From: Leptotrichiaceae bacterium
GTDB lineage: Bacteria; Fusobacteriota; Fusobacteriia; Fusobacteriales; Leptotrichiaceae
Assembly: GCA_018060185.1 (NCBI GenBank)
Contig: JAGOWQ010000012.1
Coordinates: 1 to 42,019 of the forward strand
Length of the DNA: 42,019 nt
Reading direction: 5' to 3'
Part shown: piece after piece, positions 15,095 through 23,572 of the stretch
How the letters are laid out: the number at the start of each line of letters is the position of its first letter
Numbering within the stretch: position 1 is the first letter of the stretch
Position numbers and translations under genes: made by a program
The notes under the pieces: model-generated
Seen by the model: the letters and a program-made list of their open reading frames with translations, nothing else
Told to the model about the DNA's origin: nothing
Database searches by the model: none

Positions 15095-15454
15095 TTATTT
15101 ATTTTCACTCTTAGAATTTTCTCTAGCACCAACTTTAAGACATTCCAAATCACAAGTATAGTCTCCTGTTACTGAATGAGATACTTTTTCAATAATATAT
15201 TTCCCTTCAAATTTCCCCCAGGATTCATCAAGTTCTATAATCATACCTGACATATATTTAGTACTTCCATCAACTGTTAAGGATACTTGAAATTCCTGCC
15301 TTAAATTTTCCTTTAAGGTTTTTTCTGCAACCTTTTTAGCAGTACTTTTTCCTTTTGTCTTTACTTTTTTAGTTTTTGCTTTTTTAGTTCTAGTTTTCTT
15401 CTTTTTTGCTTTAGTTCCCATTTCTTTCTTATATTCGGAATAACTTTGTGACAT
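15095..15454 (-). CDS. D: late control protein D, C-terminal part (split gene)
   Basis: 119 residues from ATG 15454; TGATG overlaps the stop of the preceding gene by one base, with GAGGTG upstream. The first 45 residues are almost all Lys, Thr and Ala (a basic linker); the rest (QEFQVSLTVDGSTKYMSGMI ... GKFEGKYIIEKVSHSVTGDYTCDLECLKVG) matches the last domain of gpD-type tail hub proteins. With the 250 residues before it the total is close to an ordinary gpD. The N- and C-terminal domains are thus made as two chains, or joined by frameshifting. Confidence 0.7.
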   Translation of the reverse strand: MSQSYSEYKKEMGTKAKKKKTRTKKAKTKKVKTKGKSTAKKVAEKTLKENLRQEFQVSLTVDGSTKYMSGMIIELDESWGKFEGKYIIEKVSHSVTGDYTCDLECLKVGARENSKSENK

Positions 15455-16206
15455 CAAGTAGTCACCTCATTTCTTTTTTCCAGTTCATCTTTAGTGATTA
15501 CTTCCTTTATTACTTTCTTTTTGTCAGGATCATAATAACTTACTTCTACTTTGTCATAGATATCTTTATTTTTCTTTTTCAAACTAAAGCTTCTTATTCT
15601 ATAATCTTTAATATTAAAAGTTTCTATAATATCATTTTTCACCATTTCCTCATCATCAAAAATTATTATCTTATCATCTGATACTTTCATATTAAGTCCT
15701 AGCTCTTTAATTATTCTATTTATAAAAAACAAATCTGTCTCTTGATTTTGGTCAAGCCTCTCAAAAAATTCATTATCACAATATATTTCAGCTCTCATCT
15801 CATGTTTATTAGCTATCTGCACAACCAATTCTTTTAATGTAATTTTTTCCCAAGATACAGTATTTTTCTGGTCTCTTATATTCTGATCAAGTGGTACTGC
15901 TATACATTTCAGATTAATCCTTTCATTATCAAAAGTTGGTTCATCAACATAAAATGTTCCTATATCTAAAAATTCTCCTTCCTTTCCTGTTTCTTGATAT
16001 ATCCCAACAAGTAGCTGTGCGTTTTCATCTGGATACCATTCTTTCAACCAACGGTAGTCCATATTCTCAAGTTCCAATTCTAAATCATCTATAGCATTTT
16101 TAGAATTATCAGTATAAGTTAAAGAAGAAATTGAGTGAGATATATCTTCAGATATATCTACACCATTAAATATAACTACTATTTTTACATTTCTCGCTAA
16201 TCCCAT
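15454..16206 (-). CDS. D: late control protein D, N-terminal part (tail hub)
   Basis: 250 residues of the Phage_GPD hub family: VKIVVIFNGVDISEDISHSI, then NMDYRWLKEWYPDENAQLLVG, the KEGEFLDIGTFYVDEPTFDNE strand pair and ETDLFFINRIIKELGLNMKV. Full-length gpD is usually 330-390 residues; this one stops after the second hub domain and the remainder is in the next gene. GAAGAGG before the ATG. gpD joins tail tube and spike V and, in P2, is needed for late tail assembly. Confidence 0.8.
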   Translation of the reverse strand: MGLARNVKIVVIFNGVDISEDISHSISSLTYTDNSKNAIDDLELELENMDYRWLKEWYPDENAQLLVGIYQETGKEGEFLDIGTFYVDEPTFDNERINLKCIAVPLDQNIRDQKNTVSWEKITLKELVVQIANKHEMRAEIYCDNEFFERLDQNQETDLFFINRIIKELGLNMKVSDDKIIIFDDEEMVKNDIIETFNIKDYRIRSFSLKKKNKDIYDKVEVSYYDPDKKKVIKEVITKDELEKRNEVTT

Positions 16207-16209
16207 ATG

Positions 16210-16428
16210 TTACCTCTTCCAAGGTGGAAGTTTGGATAAATCTTCAGTTTCTGGTTCAGTAAATTCAGGACATATTACAGGTACATTAGAATTAAATATT
16301 GATACATCTATTAAATTTAAATTTGCTCTTATTAATTTATGAAAATACTGTTCCTTTCCATAAACCTTATATGCTATTAAATCCCAAGTATCTCCATTTA
16401 TAGTTCTATAAACTCTTACTTTTGCCAT
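16210..16428 (-). CDS. X: tail protein X (LysM-like)
   Basis: 72 residues: YRTINGDTWDLIAYKVYGKE then LIRANLNLIDVSIFNSNVPVICPEF is the tail X/LysM-like fold (GdTwD.Ia...YG.....li.aN). In P2 gpX is a baseplate-hub component. Its ATG overlaps the tape measure stop (TAATG), and gpD starts 3 bases later. Confidence 0.85.
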   Translation of the reverse strand: MAKVRVYRTINGDTWDLIAYKVYGKEQYFHKLIRANLNLIDVSIFNSNVPVICPEFTEPETEDLSKLPPWKR

Positions 16429-19118
16429 TATCCAAACTCCACCCTTCTTCTTTTATTATCACGTTCTCTCAATATTCTCTCTATTTCCCTTGCTATGTCT
16501 TTCGGAGATGACCCACCATTTACATTTATATTAATCGTGATATTATCTCCACCGGAAGAATTATTAGAATTTTTCAAATTAGAAACTCTATCTTTCAAGC
16601 TTCTTACTCTATCTTTTAAACTATTACGAGTTTGAGAATTGTTAAGAATTTGAGTCCCTCGTGGTAAATTAAGCATCATTTCGCTTTGAGCAAGAAATGG
16701 ACTTTGTCCTGGTATATTAATCAATTCAGGACCTCTTTCTGCTACACTTGTAAGTCCGCCTTTCCAGTAATTAGTTCCTGTATAGTTTTTACCCCAATTT
16801 AAAGGATTAATTTTATTAGCTAATTCACCAGCTCTATTTCCTATATTTTCCCATTTACTTCCGAACCAATCAAAAAGTCCTTTTAATATTTCTTTTGCAC
16901 CATTAACAAAACCGTTCATGCCAGTTTTTACACTTTCCCATATTCCTCTTACAATTCCAGGTATCTCATTCCATTTCCCAGTAAAAAATGCTATGAATAA
17001 ATTAAATATTCCTTTCCAAACATCTATAGCCATTTTAATATAGCTACTTAACATCTTAAATACATTTTTGGCAACAGTCCAAATAAATTTGAAATAAGCT
17101 ACTATATTTCTTATCCATATATTTATAAAAGGTTTTAAATAATTAAATGCTGCAATTGCTGAACTTTTTATCCAATTCCAAGCTACAACAGCCCATTTAG
17201 TTATTGATTTCCACATTTTATTTACAAAATCCCTAAATGCCTTATTTTTATTATAAAGCACAACTAAAATAGCAATTACTGCAATTATAGCTATCACTAT
17301 AACTCCAATTGGGTTAGCTATAAATGCCGCTTTTATAGCTACTCCTATAAATTTAATTACTTTGATAATTCCCATAAATCCTCTGACAACACCTGAAGTT
17401 AATAATTTCCCAAATTTACTTAATGTTGGAAATACTGTAGAAAAACCTTTTACTAATCCGCCTGCTGCATTTAATTTAGAAAAAGTATTTGTTATTGTTA
17501 ATAAAGTTTTTACAAAAGGCAATCCAAATTTCATCGCTCCACCTAAACCTAAATTAAATAATGCGAACATTCCTATTACTTTCATAATACCTTGAGCTAG
17601 TTTAGGATTATGTTTAATCCACGTTGCAAAGTTTTCAATTAAAGGAGTTAAATCTGTTAAAATTTGTTTTATACTAGGTGCTAATGCTAATCCTAAATCG
17701 GCAACACTATTCATCAATTGATTTCTTAATACTTTAATTTCAGTTCCAAGAGTAGCCATTATACTTGCATATTCTCTCTCAACTGCTCCATTTGCCATTT
17801 CTGATTTAGATTTTTTTAGATTTGTTTCTAGCATATCTAAATTATTGACTAAACCTGATACTGAATCGATAGCTTCTTGCCCAAATATTTGATTTATAGT
17901 TGCCGTTTGCATTTCTTTTGGCATTTGTTTTATTCTACGTAAAACATCTAATATACTTCCTTCTCCATTTTTTTGCATGTCTTTAGCTAATTTTTCTGCA
18001 CTCAAACCTAAACTTTCAAATGCCTTTTTTGCTGTATTAGTTGCTGAAGCTCCTTTTGATAAATCTACATATAAGTTTTTTAACCCTGTAGATGCTCTTT
18101 CTGGACCTACTCCTGCAGAAACTAATGTTGCTCCGAAAGCTGCAACTGATTCTCTACTTACCCCTGCAATTCCACCAAGCGAAGCTACTCTTTGAGATAT
18201 TTCTGTTATTTCTATAGCTTTGGATGCTGTATTATCTGATAAATAGTTAATAGTATCCGCATATGCGAATAATTCTTTAGTTCCTAAATTTAATTGTGCT
18301 TTTGTTTTAGCTAAGAATTCTCCCGCTTCCTCTGTTCCCATGTTGAATGCTAAAGCTATTTGATTAGCTTTTTTAGTATATTCAACTAAATCTTTACCAT
18401 CTATTCCTGACTGTGCTAATGATCCTGCTATTTCAAAAACTTGTGGTTGAGATAATGGAGAATTATCTGATATTTCTCTTAATTTCCCATAATATTTCTG
18501 CGCTTCATTTCCTAACATTTTTCTTAAATCTGCTTGTGATTCTTCTACGTCCATGTAAACTTTTAAAGGTGCTAATGCCATAGCCCCTGCTACTGCACCT
18601 CTTTTTAAATATTTATCACTGTGACTTTCTAATCTATTTAAATTAGATATTCTAGATTCATGTTTTGATTGAATTACTTTCAATCTATTGTTAATCTCAA
18701 GTTTTTTATTTACTTTTTCCAAACTTTCTTTGTATCCTTTTAATGCGTATCCTTCCTGTTCTATAGAACTTCTTGCAGCTTTAAATACATGATTTTGACG
18801 TTCTTTTTGCTTATTTAATTTGTTTATTACTTGTTCTTGTTTCTTTATTTGTTCATTTAGAAGATGTCCACTATTACCTGATTTTTTTTGAGCTTCTTGT
18901 AACATTTTTAAATGTTCTACTGCTTTGGAATATTCTTTATTAATAGCAATCATTTTCTTTGATGCTTGATCAAAAGCTTCTAATTTTTTAGATGTTTTAT
19001 ATAATTCTTCTGTTTTATCTTTTACATTTTTTAAACTTTCTGCCATTTTTGAAAAACCAGCCAAAACTCCTGTAACACTCGATCCTATGACAATATCAAA
19101 TTCCATATTTCTAGCCAT
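16428..19118 (-). CDS. T: tail tape measure protein
   Basis: 896 residues, the longest tail gene, whose length sets tail length. Residues about 20-170 are coiled coil; about 195-400 is the conserved tape-measure domain (LREISDNSPLSQPQVFEIAG; TIDKATIN-like QIFGQEAID at about 420); about 505-640 contains membrane-active hydrophobic helices (IMKVIGMFALFNLGLGGAMK; NPIGVIVIAIIAVIAILVVL) thought to enter the host membrane during injection; the C-terminus has the frequent SVAERGPELI motif and a Ser/Asn-rich end. GAAGGGAG lies ahead of the ATG. Confidence 0.9.
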   Translation of the reverse strand: MARNMEFDIVIGSSVTGVLAGFSKMAESLKNVKDKTEELYKTSKKLEAFDQASKKMIAINKEYSKAVEHLKMLQEAQKKSGNSGHLLNEQIKKQEQVINKLNKQKERQNHVFKAARSSIEQEGYALKGYKESLEKVNKKLEINNRLKVIQSKHESRISNLNRLESHSDKYLKRGAVAGAMALAPLKVYMDVEESQADLRKMLGNEAQKYYGKLREISDNSPLSQPQVFEIAGSLAQSGIDGKDLVEYTKKANQIALAFNMGTEEAGEFLAKTKAQLNLGTKELFAYADTINYLSDNTASKAIEITEISQRVASLGGIAGVSRESVAAFGATLVSAGVGPERASTGLKNLYVDLSKGASATNTAKKAFESLGLSAEKLAKDMQKNGEGSILDVLRRIKQMPKEMQTATINQIFGQEAIDSVSGLVNNLDMLETNLKKSKSEMANGAVEREYASIMATLGTEIKVLRNQLMNSVADLGLALAPSIKQILTDLTPLIENFATWIKHNPKLAQGIMKVIGMFALFNLGLGGAMKFGLPFVKTLLTITNTFSKLNAAGGLVKGFSTVFPTLSKFGKLLTSGVVRGFMGIIKVIKFIGVAIKAAFIANPIGVIVIAIIAVIAILVVLYNKNKAFRDFVNKMWKSITKWAVVAWNWIKSSAIAAFNYLKPFINIWIRNIVAYFKFIWTVAKNVFKMLSSYIKMAIDVWKGIFNLFIAFFTGKWNEIPGIVRGIWESVKTGMNGFVNGAKEILKGLFDWFGSKWENIGNRAGELANKINPLNWGKNYTGTNYWKGGLTSVAERGPELINIPGQSPFLAQSEMMLNLPRGTQILNNSQTRNSLKDRVRSLKDRVSNLKNSNNSSGGDNITININVNGGSSPKDIAREIERILRERDNKRRRVEFG

Positions 19119-19135
19119 ATAACTACTCCCTTCTA

Positions 19136-19164
19136 TTGTTTTTTTAATTTCATTGTAGTATAAT
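19136..19164 (+). promoter_or_regulatory. promoter of the plus-strand moron gene
   Basis: -35 TTGTTT (19136-19141), 17-base spacer, -10 TATAAT (19159-19164). It fires opposite to the tail operon and lies between the tape measure start and the small membrane gene. Confidence 0.7.
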
Positions 19165-19194
19165 ATTAATATATTAGATTAGAAGGTGATTAAT

Positions 19195-19416
19195 ATGAAT
19201 ATAGATAATAAAAAATATAAATTTAAACCTTGGGAGAAAATATTTATTTCTATTTTAACTCCATTGATTTTATTTTTTTCAGCACCATTAACTATATTGT
19301 TTATGATAATCTTTGCAATTGTTATTGTTAAGGTATTAGGTTTTATTGGATTTATATTTTTAGGAATTTTTATTTTTTTACTTTATTTAATTGTAAAATA
19401 TTCCATAGATGACTAA
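19195..19416 (+). CDS. small membrane protein moron (superinfection-exclusion candidate)
   Basis: 73 residues from ATG 19195 (AGAAGGTG 6-8 bases upstream; a GTG at 19186 would lie in that site). A charged start (NIDNKKYKFKPWEK) is followed by two or three hydrophobic stretches covering residues 17-68. It has its own promoter (19136-19164) and terminator (19408-19429), and runs against the surrounding tail operon: a textbook moron. Small membrane morons often block DNA entry by related phages (Sie/Imm-like), which is inference here; no family is recognised. Confidence 0.75.
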   Translation: MNIDNKKYKFKPWEKIFISILTPLILFFSAPLTILFMIIFAIVIVKVLGFIGFIFLGIFIFLLYLIVKYSIDD

Positions 19417-19429
19417 GGTCATCTTTTTT
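19408..19429 (+). terminator. terminator of the plus-strand moron
   Basis: GATGAC-TAAG-GTCATC stem-loop followed by six T. The stop codon lies in the loop. Confidence 0.8.
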
Positions 19430-19712
19430 ATTCATTATTATCTTCATACCTTTCTTCTGCTTCCTGTATCAATTCTTCTGCTCTTGTTTGCCAATATTCT
19501 AATTCATACAGGCTACAAGACATTAAAGTTTCGTAGCTCATATTTAATCCTGCTTTATAGTCATTTGAAATGTTCAATGCCTCTAAAATATCAGTAACAA
19601 CATCTAATAATTGGATAATAGCCTCTATTCTGTTTCTATTTTTGCATTTTGTACTTCCATTTCCTCGTTCTCTAAATTCTCTGTATCCTCTTTCGAATCC
19701 CAACCTGAATTC
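19428..19712 (-). CDS. E': tail assembly protein E' (made by -1 frameshift from E)
   Basis: 94 residues in the -1 frame relative to gene E, read after a slip at 19712-19718. Starts EFRLGFERGYREFRERGNGS and continues to a charged C-terminus (WQTRAEELIQEAEERYEDNN). There is no ribosome site at the only internal start (TTG 19703), so it is probably expressed only as an E-E' fusion of about 185 residues. In P2 and most long-tailed phages the equivalent pair (E/E+E', lambda G/GT) are tail chaperones that coat the tape measure protein, and they lie just upstream of it as here. Confidence 0.75.
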   Translation of the reverse strand, partial: EFRLGFERGYREFRERGNGSTKCKNRNRIEAIIQLLDVVTDILEALNISNDYKAGLNMSYETLMSCSLYELEYWQTRAEELIQEAEERYEDNNE

Positions 19713-19984
19713 AAAAAACCCTTAGTCGTATTTACAACCTTTAAATAATCAACACCTTTAAACTTTAAAAAATCACCATATTTCAATCCTGTAGCTTTAG
19801 CTGCGACAGTTAATGCCCAGCCATCTTCCAATTCCTTTACAGCCACTCCTTTGTTTCTCAATTTATATTGCTTTTCCGCATCTAATAATGAGAATCCCGT
19901 CAAATCATCAAAATTTAAAACTATTTCTTTTGTTTGTTTTCCATCAATATTATATTCATTGTTTAACTTTATTATTTTTGCCAT
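19625..19984 (-). CDS. E: tail assembly chaperone E
   Basis: 119 residues, located between tail tube and tape measure as in P2. Contains EIVLNFDDLTGFSLLDAEKQ (about 20-39), ALTVAAKATGLKYGDFLKFKGVDYLKVV (about 58-85), typical of E/41/14 tail assembly chaperones. The zero-frame protein ends at TAG 19625; a share of ribosomes should slip at codons 90-91 and make the longer E-E' form. Confidence 0.8.
   Translation of the reverse strand: MAKIIKLNNEYNIDGKQTKEIVLNFDDLTGFSLLDAEKQYKLRNKGVAVKELEDGWALTVAAKATGLKYGDFLKFKGVDYLKVVNTTKGFLNSGWDSKEDTENLENEEMEVQNAKIETE
19712..19718 (-). promoter_or_regulatory. slippery heptamer for programmed -1 frameshift
   Basis: Minus strand T TTT TTG in the reading frame of E (codons GGT TTT TTG = residues 89-91), the same heptamer used in P2 E/E'. 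After slipping the next codons are GAA TTC AGG, which open straight into E'. Confidence 0.8.
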
Positions 19985-19993
19985 TTCTTCCTC

Positions 19994-20521
19994 CTATATT
20001 AATCCTAAAAATTTTCTAATCAAATCATTGTTAGATCCGTTAATATTGTTAATGTTATTTAGTACATCTATTTCAATAATTACTTTTCCGCCTATTTCCA
20101 ACTTATAGTAAGAAACAGATAAATCAAAACTTGAATCTAATTTACTACCTGGTTTAAGTTTTGGACCATCAAATTTTTTTATGAGTCCTTTAAATGTCGC
20201 GTCTATTCCTTCAGTAATTGCAGCATGCGTTATCCTATTTATTGATTGTAACGCACCTTTACATTCGACTAATATAGCATCGTTATTATTAAAATTTAAT
20301 AAAGTATGGTCTATACAGTCCATTTTTATTTTTGCTTCAAGTTTTTTAAAATGCCCCAATAAAGGTACTTCATACTCACTTGTCATTCCTATTTGTTCTG
20401 CTGTTACTGTCGAATATTCAACGTTCGGTAATTCAACTTCTCCTATTCCTGCTAATCTATTAGAGCCTCCTATGTATATTTCAACATCATTCAATGCTCC
20501 AGGTATATTTCCTCTTGCCAT
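19994..20521 (-). CDS. FII: major tail tube protein (P2 gpFII)
   Basis: 175 residues. Begins MARGNIPGALNDVEIYIGGS, then LAGIGEVELPNVEYSTVTAE, and a conserved VPLLGHFKKLEAKIKMDCI strand; the C-terminus has LSVSYYKLEIGGKVIIEIDVLN. Matches the Phage_tube family. Forms the inner tube inside the contractile sheath; AGGAGG lies ahead of the start. Follows the sheath gene by 13 bases. Confidence 0.9.
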   Translation of the reverse strand: MARGNIPGALNDVEIYIGGSNRLAGIGEVELPNVEYSTVTAEQIGMTSEYEVPLLGHFKKLEAKIKMDCIDHTLLNFNNNDAILVECKGALQSINRITHAAITEGIDATFKGLIKKFDGPKLKPGSKLDSSFDLSVSYYKLEIGGKVIIEIDVLNNINNINGSNNDLIRKFLGLI

Positions 20522-20534
20522 TTATTTATTCCTC

Positions 20535-21974
20535 CTATCCTGCTAAACTATTTGCAAAATTATTTAATACATCTACATCGTATTTTTTCTTAAATGTCAT
20601 TGATTTAAGACCAGGTATTATTCCTAAATATATAATCCAGGTAATATCTCCATTAATTACATTTATTAAATTATTATCTTCTGATGATAATTCTGCTCTT
20701 GCTTCTAATAACTGTTGTGTTCCTATTAATGCTTTTAATCTTATATTCATCGACTTAGTTATTGTTTCAGCTAACTTAACAGTAAACTTCATATCTATAC
20801 TATTAAAGTAGCTTATAACCAATTCATTCCCAATATACTTAAACATACGCCTAGTATAACTAAATTTATCTTTCGGATCAGTTGCAAGAGGGTTCTTTGC
20901 CGTCTCTGTCCCCCAACATCTCCATCCTTTGAAATTAATTGCTGTAATAACACCATTTTGATTTAAGTAATTAGCTTGTTGATTTAAATCAAGTCTAATT
21001 TCTTCAAATTCTCCTTTTGAATTTTTCCAAACTAAAGCATCACATTTATAAAAATGATTAGATGGCGATTGTGACGGTATTCCATCATTTTCCATATCTA
21101 CACTCATAGAAAGTGCTGCGTAATGCAATGTTTGATAATATTGTTTTCCTCCTAATTTTAATTGACCATATAATATAAGCTGATCATTATCCAAAATGTT
21201 ATTATCATCTTTCCATTTAGATAATTCATCATACCTTTTCTCAATTGGGGCATTTATAAGTGCTACTGTTTCAAATATTCCTCCATTTACATTTTTAGCT
21301 TTTGTTGCCATAACGGCAGCTACTTCAGAATCGTGTGAAAATTCTGGAATATCTATAAACGCTGGTAATTCAGAATATGTCAAAAACACTTCTTCTAATA
21401 ACTCTAATCCACTTCTTTTCATTGTATTCATGTCATAACCACCTATTGCTTGTGTCTTTGTTACTTTTGATAAATCAATTTCTTCAAACTCTACATCAAT
21501 TTTATCTCCTGTCGATGGTCTGGCAAATATTTCAAGTCCTTCTTCTGTCCAAATAAGTCTTGCATCCACTATCACTTGACTGTCTGCACTATTTTTAACA
21601 ATAACTGTTTCTGGTATTATTTTATGATTTTTAATTACTGCTCTACCTTTAGTTAATGATAGTGATAATGTATTTCCTGTTTTTTTATGTATTTCAGGAT
21701 TTAAAATATTCACTATATACAATGGAGCAACTGCATATAACTCAAAAAATACCTTAATAGCTTGAGAAACCGAAAAATCCAAATCGTATGTATCACCAAA
21801 ATACTCAACTGCTTCTCTGTAAGTAGATAGCCTTGTTAGTGTGTTAATTTTCCTTTTATCTTTGCTAACTTTGTGTACTGGAGCAGTTCCAACTACAAAA
21901 TGTCCATAACTCATTACTACAGGTAAATTAATATCACTTGCCACTTCTGTTTGATATATTCCGTGTTTATACAT
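20535..21974 (-). CDS. FI: contractile tail sheath protein (P2 gpFI)
   Basis: 479 residues of the phage tail-sheath family: HGIYQTEVASDINLPVVMSY at the N-terminus, IGGYDMNTMKRSGLELLEEV at about 175, GGKQYYQTLHYAALSMSVDM near 275, NGVITAINFKGWRCWGTETA near 338 and RRMFKYIGNELVISYFNSID near 372 (the conserved C-terminal domain). Its presence makes the phage a myovirus. The ATG shares one base with the upstream stop (TAATG), with GGAGG before it. Confidence 0.95.
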   Translation of the reverse strand: MYKHGIYQTEVASDINLPVVMSYGHFVVGTAPVHKVSKDKRKINTLTRLSTYREAVEYFGDTYDLDFSVSQAIKVFFELYAVAPLYIVNILNPEIHKKTGNTLSLSLTKGRAVIKNHKIIPETVIVKNSADSQVIVDARLIWTEEGLEIFARPSTGDKIDVEFEEIDLSKVTKTQAIGGYDMNTMKRSGLELLEEVFLTYSELPAFIDIPEFSHDSEVAAVMATKAKNVNGGIFETVALINAPIEKRYDELSKWKDDNNILDNDQLILYGQLKLGGKQYYQTLHYAALSMSVDMENDGIPSQSPSNHFYKCDALVWKNSKGEFEEIRLDLNQQANYLNQNGVITAINFKGWRCWGTETAKNPLATDPKDKFSYTRRMFKYIGNELVISYFNSIDMKFTVKLAETITKSMNIRLKALIGTQQLLEARAELSSEDNNLINVINGDITWIIYLGIIPGLKSMTFKKKYDVDVLNNFANSLAG

Positions 21975-22216
21975 TAATTATTCCCTCCTTCCACTTTCTG
22001 TATTATTTCCTTTGTTAATTCCGATAAAACTATTTCATTAAAATTAAATTTTGGAAGTTCTTCTGTTTTTATTAGTAGTTTTTCCAATAAAGTATATTTT
22101 TCTTTTAATTCTTCTATCTTATCTCCATAGTAAATTCCACCTTTTACAAATCTAAATTCAGGTAAATTTAATTCATTTCCGAGATAAATATATCTTATGT
22201 CATCTTTAGTTTTCAT
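21974..22216 (-). CDS. small protein before the sheath (Mu gp38/DUF2635-like position)
   Basis: 80 residues, IYLGNELNLPEFRFVKGGIY near the start, then a charged helical tail. AAGGAGG before the ATG. Mu-like phages have one short gene (DUF2635) between tail terminator and sheath; the pattern here (a short beta piece with P.fv.gG) is compatible but not conclusive. Confidence 0.6.
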   Translation of the reverse strand: MKTKDDIRYIYLGNELNLPEFRFVKGGIYYGDKIEELKEKYTLLEKLLIKTEELPKFNFNEIVLSELTKEIIQKVEGGNN

Positions 22217-22229
22217 TTTTCCTCCTTAT

Positions 22230-22682
22230 TTAATATATATTTGGTTCAATAGGCTCCGCATAAACTGAAAAATTTATTTTTGAATAAAAATAAGGATCCG
22301 AAGCATCGCTATGAAAAGTTACATTAAATTTTTGATTTTGTACTACAGAAAATCCACCATTAATTGTAGGAGATTCTAGCAACTTCTGTCTTATATAATC
22401 TCCTATTACCAAGTTTTTAAGATAATCTTCTTCCTTTTCTCCCTTTGTTCCTATCCATATTTCAAAATCAGCAACGCAATCATAAGAATGTATGCCCTGT
22501 CTTTCTTGAGAAAATTCAATCACTCTTAGAATAACGAAAGGAAAATAATCATTTGTCTTCTTCCCATTTTCTCTATCCTCAAAATTATTAGAAGGGAGAA
22601 ATCCTCTATATACATTAAAATTCTTCTCCTTCATAATCTTTTCTAGAAAATCATATATATGCTGTTCAGTGTGTTGTATCAT
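22230..22682 (-). CDS. tail terminator / head-tail connector (gp37-like)
   Basis: 150 residues: IYDFLEKIMKEKNFNVYRGF, YFPFVILRVIEFSQERQGIH, SYDCVADFEIWIGTKGEKEE, RQKLLESPTINGGF, ending in FSVYAEPIEPNIY. Size, fold pattern and location (after gpZ-like, before sheath) match tail terminators of the gpU/gp37 type. ATG overlaps the preceding stop by 4 bases (ATGA). Confidence 0.6.
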   Translation of the reverse strand: MIQHTEQHIYDFLEKIMKEKNFNVYRGFLPSNNFEDRENGKKTNDYFPFVILRVIEFSQERQGIHSYDCVADFEIWIGTKGEKEEDYLKNLVIGDYIRQKLLESPTINGGFSVVQNQKFNVTFHSDASDPYFYSKINFSVYAEPIEPNIY

Positions 22683-23227
22683 TTTAATAACCTCTCTATT
22701 TCATGTTCAAATCTCATATTGAACTTTTCTTCTACAAATCCTTGCAGATGTTCTAATATTGACATCTCTCCTAGCATTTGAGGGGCAGAAGGTCCTTTAA
22801 GCCTTTTGATTGGTAACCTAGCACTGCTTGTTCTTACAAATGCTCCTAACCGTCCATCGTTATATGCAATAAAAGCATTTGGTAAAGTCCCTCCTTCTCC
22901 TTTTTTAACTACAGCATTTACTGTCTGTTTCCTTTTTCCTCTTTTTTTAGGAGTTAGCTTAAAATGATCCAATCCTATAACATTTCCACTTGAATATATT
23001 TTCCCTCTTAAATTTCCGCTGTTAGCTCTGAATAACTTTATATTTTCTGAGAGCTTGTTTCTTTTAACAGTATATTTTGCTGTAGATTGTCTCAACTGTT
23101 CTGTTTTTGTCATTTCTAAGCTACGATTTATAGCATGTGCTACTGATTTTGGAATCTTTTCAGGAAATTCTACCAAAACTTTTTCAATCTGTTCTAACTG
23201 ACCAGGATTCAATTTAATTTCTATCAT
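22679..23227 (-). CDS. Z: minor tail protein Z-like
   Basis: 182 residues. SVAHAINRSLEMTKTEQLRQ (about 28-47) is the signature of prophage minor-tail-Z/gp10 proteins (a..aiNra...t), followed by YTVKRNKLSENIKLFRANSG and a basic middle (LTPKKRGKRKQTVNAVVKKG). The role in lambda is tail-head joining or DNA ejection. GAGGAG precedes the ATG. Confidence 0.75.
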   Translation of the reverse strand: MIEIKLNPGQLEQIEKVLVEFPEKIPKSVAHAINRSLEMTKTEQLRQSTAKYTVKRNKLSENIKLFRANSGNLRGKIYSSGNVIGLDHFKLTPKKRGKRKQTVNAVVKKGEGGTLPNAFIAYNDGRLGAFVRTSSARLPIKRLKGPSAPQMLGEMSILEHLQGFVEEKFNMRFEHEIERLLK

Positions 23228-23557
23228 CTAAATCTCCTCGTATCTTGCTAAATCTATCTCATGCATTCCCATATCAAATTTACTTAGTACCACATCATAA
23301 GTCTTTCCATCTAGGGTCATTTCTTCTCCTGGATGTGGTCTAATCTTTAAATCATTCTCTCCAACAAAAAGAGTAAACCCTTCTTTAAAAGTTCCCTCTT
23401 CTGTAGAAATAAGTCCGTTTTTCTGCTTATTCTGAAACTTTTCTTCATCGATTACACATTTAATCTCTCTACCATTAAAAATATGAGTAGTAGCGAATTC
23501 TGGGAGATTCAAAAATATATTTTCTATATCCTTAGCAACAATATCCTTAAAACTCAT
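23228..23557 (-). CDS. head-tail joining protein (lambda FII/Phage_attach-like)
   Basis: 109 residues: EFATTHIFNGREIKCVIDEE, GTFKEGFTLFVGENDLKIRP and GEEMTLDGKTYDVVLSKFDM. The predicted small beta-barrel and its place between capsid and gpZ fit lambda FII-type attachment proteins. AGGAGAATACT precedes the ATG. Confidence 0.65.
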   Translation of the reverse strand: MSFKDIVAKDIENIFLNLPEFATTHIFNGREIKCVIDEEKFQNKQKNGLISTEEGTFKEGFTLFVGENDLKIRPHPGEEMTLDGKTYDVVLSKFDMGMHEIDLARYEEI

Positions 23558-23572
23558 AGTATTCTCCTGTTC

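Noticed and set aside
17362..18195. Plus-strand frames inside the tape measure gene
   Set aside because: Antisense shadows of a well-supported 896-residue gene.
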